Assembly: GCA_040219295.1 (NCBI GenBank)
Contig: JAVJST010000005.1
Location: 744,001 to 808,000 of the forward strand
DNA from: JAVJST01 sp040219295
Lineage (GTDB): Bacteria > Pseudomonadota > Alphaproteobacteria > Rhodospirillales > Casp-alpha2
Reading direction: 5' to 3'
DNA length: 64,000 nucleotides
Shown piece after piece: positions 62,409-64,000 of this stretch; position 1 is the first letter of the stretch, and the number at the start of each line of letters is the position of its first letter. A program made the position numbers and the translations under genes. Under the pieces are notes generated by a model. It had not been told where the DNA came from and did no database searches. It saw only the letters and a list, made by a program, of their open reading frames with translations.

Positions 62409-63422
62409 ATGAACGCGAGTAACGACAGCTACAAGGGACTTGTCCTGATCACGGGAGGAGCCGGGTTCATCGGGTCGGTTGCGGCGGCAACCCTCGAGGG
62501 TGCCGGTTACGACATCGCCATTTGCGACCGACTGCGGTCGGGCGACAAGTGGCGCAATATCGCTAAACGAGATCTTGTGGACATCATTTCGCCGGACAAT
62601 CTTTTCGACGTTCTCGAGAGCAATCCTGGCGCGTTCGACGCCGTCGTCCATATGGGGGCGATATCGTCGACGACGGAGACCGACGCGGATCTCATCGTTG
62701 ATACCAATTTCAAGCTGTCGATGGCGCTCTGGCAGTGGTGTGCCGAGACGGAGACGCCGTTGATCTATGCGTCGTCAGCGGCGACGTATGGCGATGGCGC
62801 CAACGGATTCGATGACGATATCGACCGAGCCGCTTTGGCGAAATTGCGGCCGATGAACCCCTATGGCTGGAGCAAACTGCTGTTCGACCGGCGCGTTGCT
62901 GCCATGGTCGAGGCCGGGGAGCCGTCGCCGCCGCAGTGGGCGGGGCTGCGTTTCTTCAATGTTTACGGTCCGAACGAATATCACAAAGGATCCATGCAAA
63001 GCGTTGTTTCGCACATCTTCCCCTCGGCGCGCGAGGGAGCCACTGCGCGATTGTTCGAGTCGCACCACCCCGACTACGAGGACGGCGGCCAGCTGCGCGA
63101 CTTCGTCTGGGTCGGCGACTGCGCGAAGATGATCCACTGGCTGGTCTCGAATCCGTCCGTCAGCGGTCTTTTCAACTGCGGGACCGGAAAGGCGCGGTCG
63201 TTCCGGGAACTTGCCGAGGCGGTTTACCGCGCGCTGGATTGCGAACCGGAGATCCAGTATGTGCCGACGCCGGAAGCGATCCGCAATCGTTACCAGTATT
63301 TTACCGAAGCCGACATGGCGCGGGCCCGCGCCGCAGGATTCGATCATAAGCCGACTTCGCTTGAGGACGGCATCACGATGTACGTTCGTGACTATCTCGC
63401 AACCGAAGACCCTTACCTCTGA
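62409..63422 (+). CDS. hldD: ADP-L-glycero-D-manno-heptose-6-epimerase
   Basis: 337 residues. Rossmann motif ITGGAGFIGS, YASSAATYGDG, catalytic Y-x3-K in NPYGWSKLLFDRR, RFFNVYGPNEYHKGSM, and DFVWVGDCAKMIHWL. It makes the heptose for the LPS inner core. Divergent from ubiK; lgt follows. Confidence 0.94.
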   Translation: MNASNDSYKGLVLITGGAGFIGSVAAATLEGAGYDIAICDRLRSGDKWRNIAKRDLVDIISPDNLFDVLESNPGAFDAVVHMGAISSTTETDADLIVDTNFKLSMALWQWCAETETPLIYASSAATYGDGANGFDDDIDRAALAKLRPMNPYGWSKLLFDRRVAAMVEAGEPSPPQWAGLRFFNVYGPNEYHKGSMQSVVSHIFPSAREGATARLFESHHPDYEDGGQLRDFVWVGDCAKMIHWLVSNPSVSGLFNCGTGKARSFRELAEAVYRALDCEPEIQYVPTPEAIRNRYQYFTEADMARARAAGFDHKPTSLEDGITMYVRDYLATEDPYL

Positions 63423-63440
63423 TCGGGCGGGCTGCGGCCG

Positions 63441-64000
63441 ATGTTCTTCGCCCTGAGTTTTCCGACCATCGATCCGGTACTGATTGAGATCGGACCCATC
63501 GTCGTCCGCTGGTATGCACTTGCCTACCTCGCGGGGCTCCTGATCGGATGGCGCATGATGTTGCGCCTGGCCGATGGCTCGGGCGGCGCGCTGACGCGAA
63601 CGCACGTTGACGACTTTCTCGTCTGGGCGACGTTCGGCGTAATCCTCGGCGGCCGGATCGGCTACGCTCTGTTCTACCGGCCCGGGTTCTATCTGGACAA
63701 TCCGCTTGAGCTACTCGCGGTATGGCAGGGCGGCATGTCGTTTCATGGCGGCATCGCCGGGGTCGTCGTGGCGGCGCTCTGGTTCGCCCGGCGCCATGAT
63801 CTGGCCGTGCTGCAGTTCGGAGACATGATCGCCAGGGTCGCGCCCGTCGGTTTGTTCTTCGGCCGAATCGCCAACTTCGTGAACGCCGAACTCTTCGGTC
63901 GTGTCACTGACGCGCCCTGGGGCATGGTTTTTCCGACGGGTGGGCCGCAGCCGCGTCACCCGAGCCAGCTCTATGAGGCGGCGCTTGAGGGGCTGGCCCT
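63441..64000 (+). CDS. lgt: prolipoprotein diacylglyceryl transferase (5' part)
   Basis: At least 186 codons, cut by the window end. FPTIDPVLIEIGPIVVRWY, GGRIGYALFYRPGFY, WQGGMSFHGGIAGV (His-Gly motif) and the Lgt signature GRIANFVNAELFGRVT are present, then HPSQLYEA. It attaches diacylglycerol to lipoprotein Cys residues at the inner membrane. It begins 18 bp after hldD. Confidence 0.95.
   Translation, partial: MFFALSFPTIDPVLIEIGPIVVRWYALAYLAGLLIGWRMMLRLADGSGGALTRTHVDDFLVWATFGVILGGRIGYALFYRPGFYLDNPLELLAVWQGGMSFHGGIAGVVVAALWFARRHDLAVLQFGDMIARVAPVGLFFGRIANFVNAELFGRVTDAPWGMVFPTGGPQPRHPSQLYEAALEGLA

Overview
The window is high-GC chromosomal DNA, most likely from an alphaproteobacterium of the Rhodospirillales type. 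The evidence is gene order: ccoNOQP beside an FNR-type regulator, rplU-rpmA-obgE-proB-proA-nadD-rsfS-rlmH-gpmI-envC-ctpA-yibQ-rppH as one run, a phasin gene (polyhydroxyalkanoate granules), and hldD next to lgt. Both window ends cut genes: ccoP on the left and lgt on the right.

Layout. (1) 1-3564: a cbb3 oxidase operon (minus strand) and a divergent Fe-S FNR regulator, with a near-consensus FNR box between them. (2) 3580-7320: a probable lipoprotein, a FecR-domain protein with an 11-residue repeat tail, and a CPA2 antiporter. (3) 7397-28321: a ~20.9-kb genomic island in the 3' end of a tRNA-Ser(CGA) gene. It is bounded by a 15-bp direct repeat of the tRNA end. It carries a P4-type integrase, an AlpA-like regulator, an iteron-like repeat array, a two-gene minus-strand module (two-motif PLD protein plus an unrecognised 530-aa protein), and a plus-strand drmD-drmMI-drmA-drmB class 1 DISARM anti-phage operon without a recognisable drmC. 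(4) 28398-43499: core housekeeping genes for ribosome biogenesis, proline and NAD synthesis, glycolysis, envelope division, RNA decay and folate. (5) 43925-49122: uvrC, pgsA and a molybdenum cofactor cluster. (6) 49132-55891: a soluble chemoreceptor, ilvE, a MarR regulator, a two-component system and a nucleoside transporter. (7) 56013-58541: a four-gene bufferin (copper-handling RiPP) operon. (8) 58508-64000: csaA, a phasin with twin palindromic operators, a TetR regulator, proC, a ybjN-like gene, ubiK, hldD and lgt.

How the genes work together. In the island, DrmD and DrmA are motor ATPases, DrmMI would mark self DNA, and DrmB is the DUF1998 partner of DrmA. The divergent PLD and 530-aa genes share a 4-bp ATGA overlap, so they are translationally coupled. 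They sit where a nuclease-like component could replace DrmC. This pair is the best candidate for something undescribed. The bufferin operon encodes a Cys-containing exported peptide, its iron-dependent modification enzyme, the enzyme's partner and a DoxX membrane protein.
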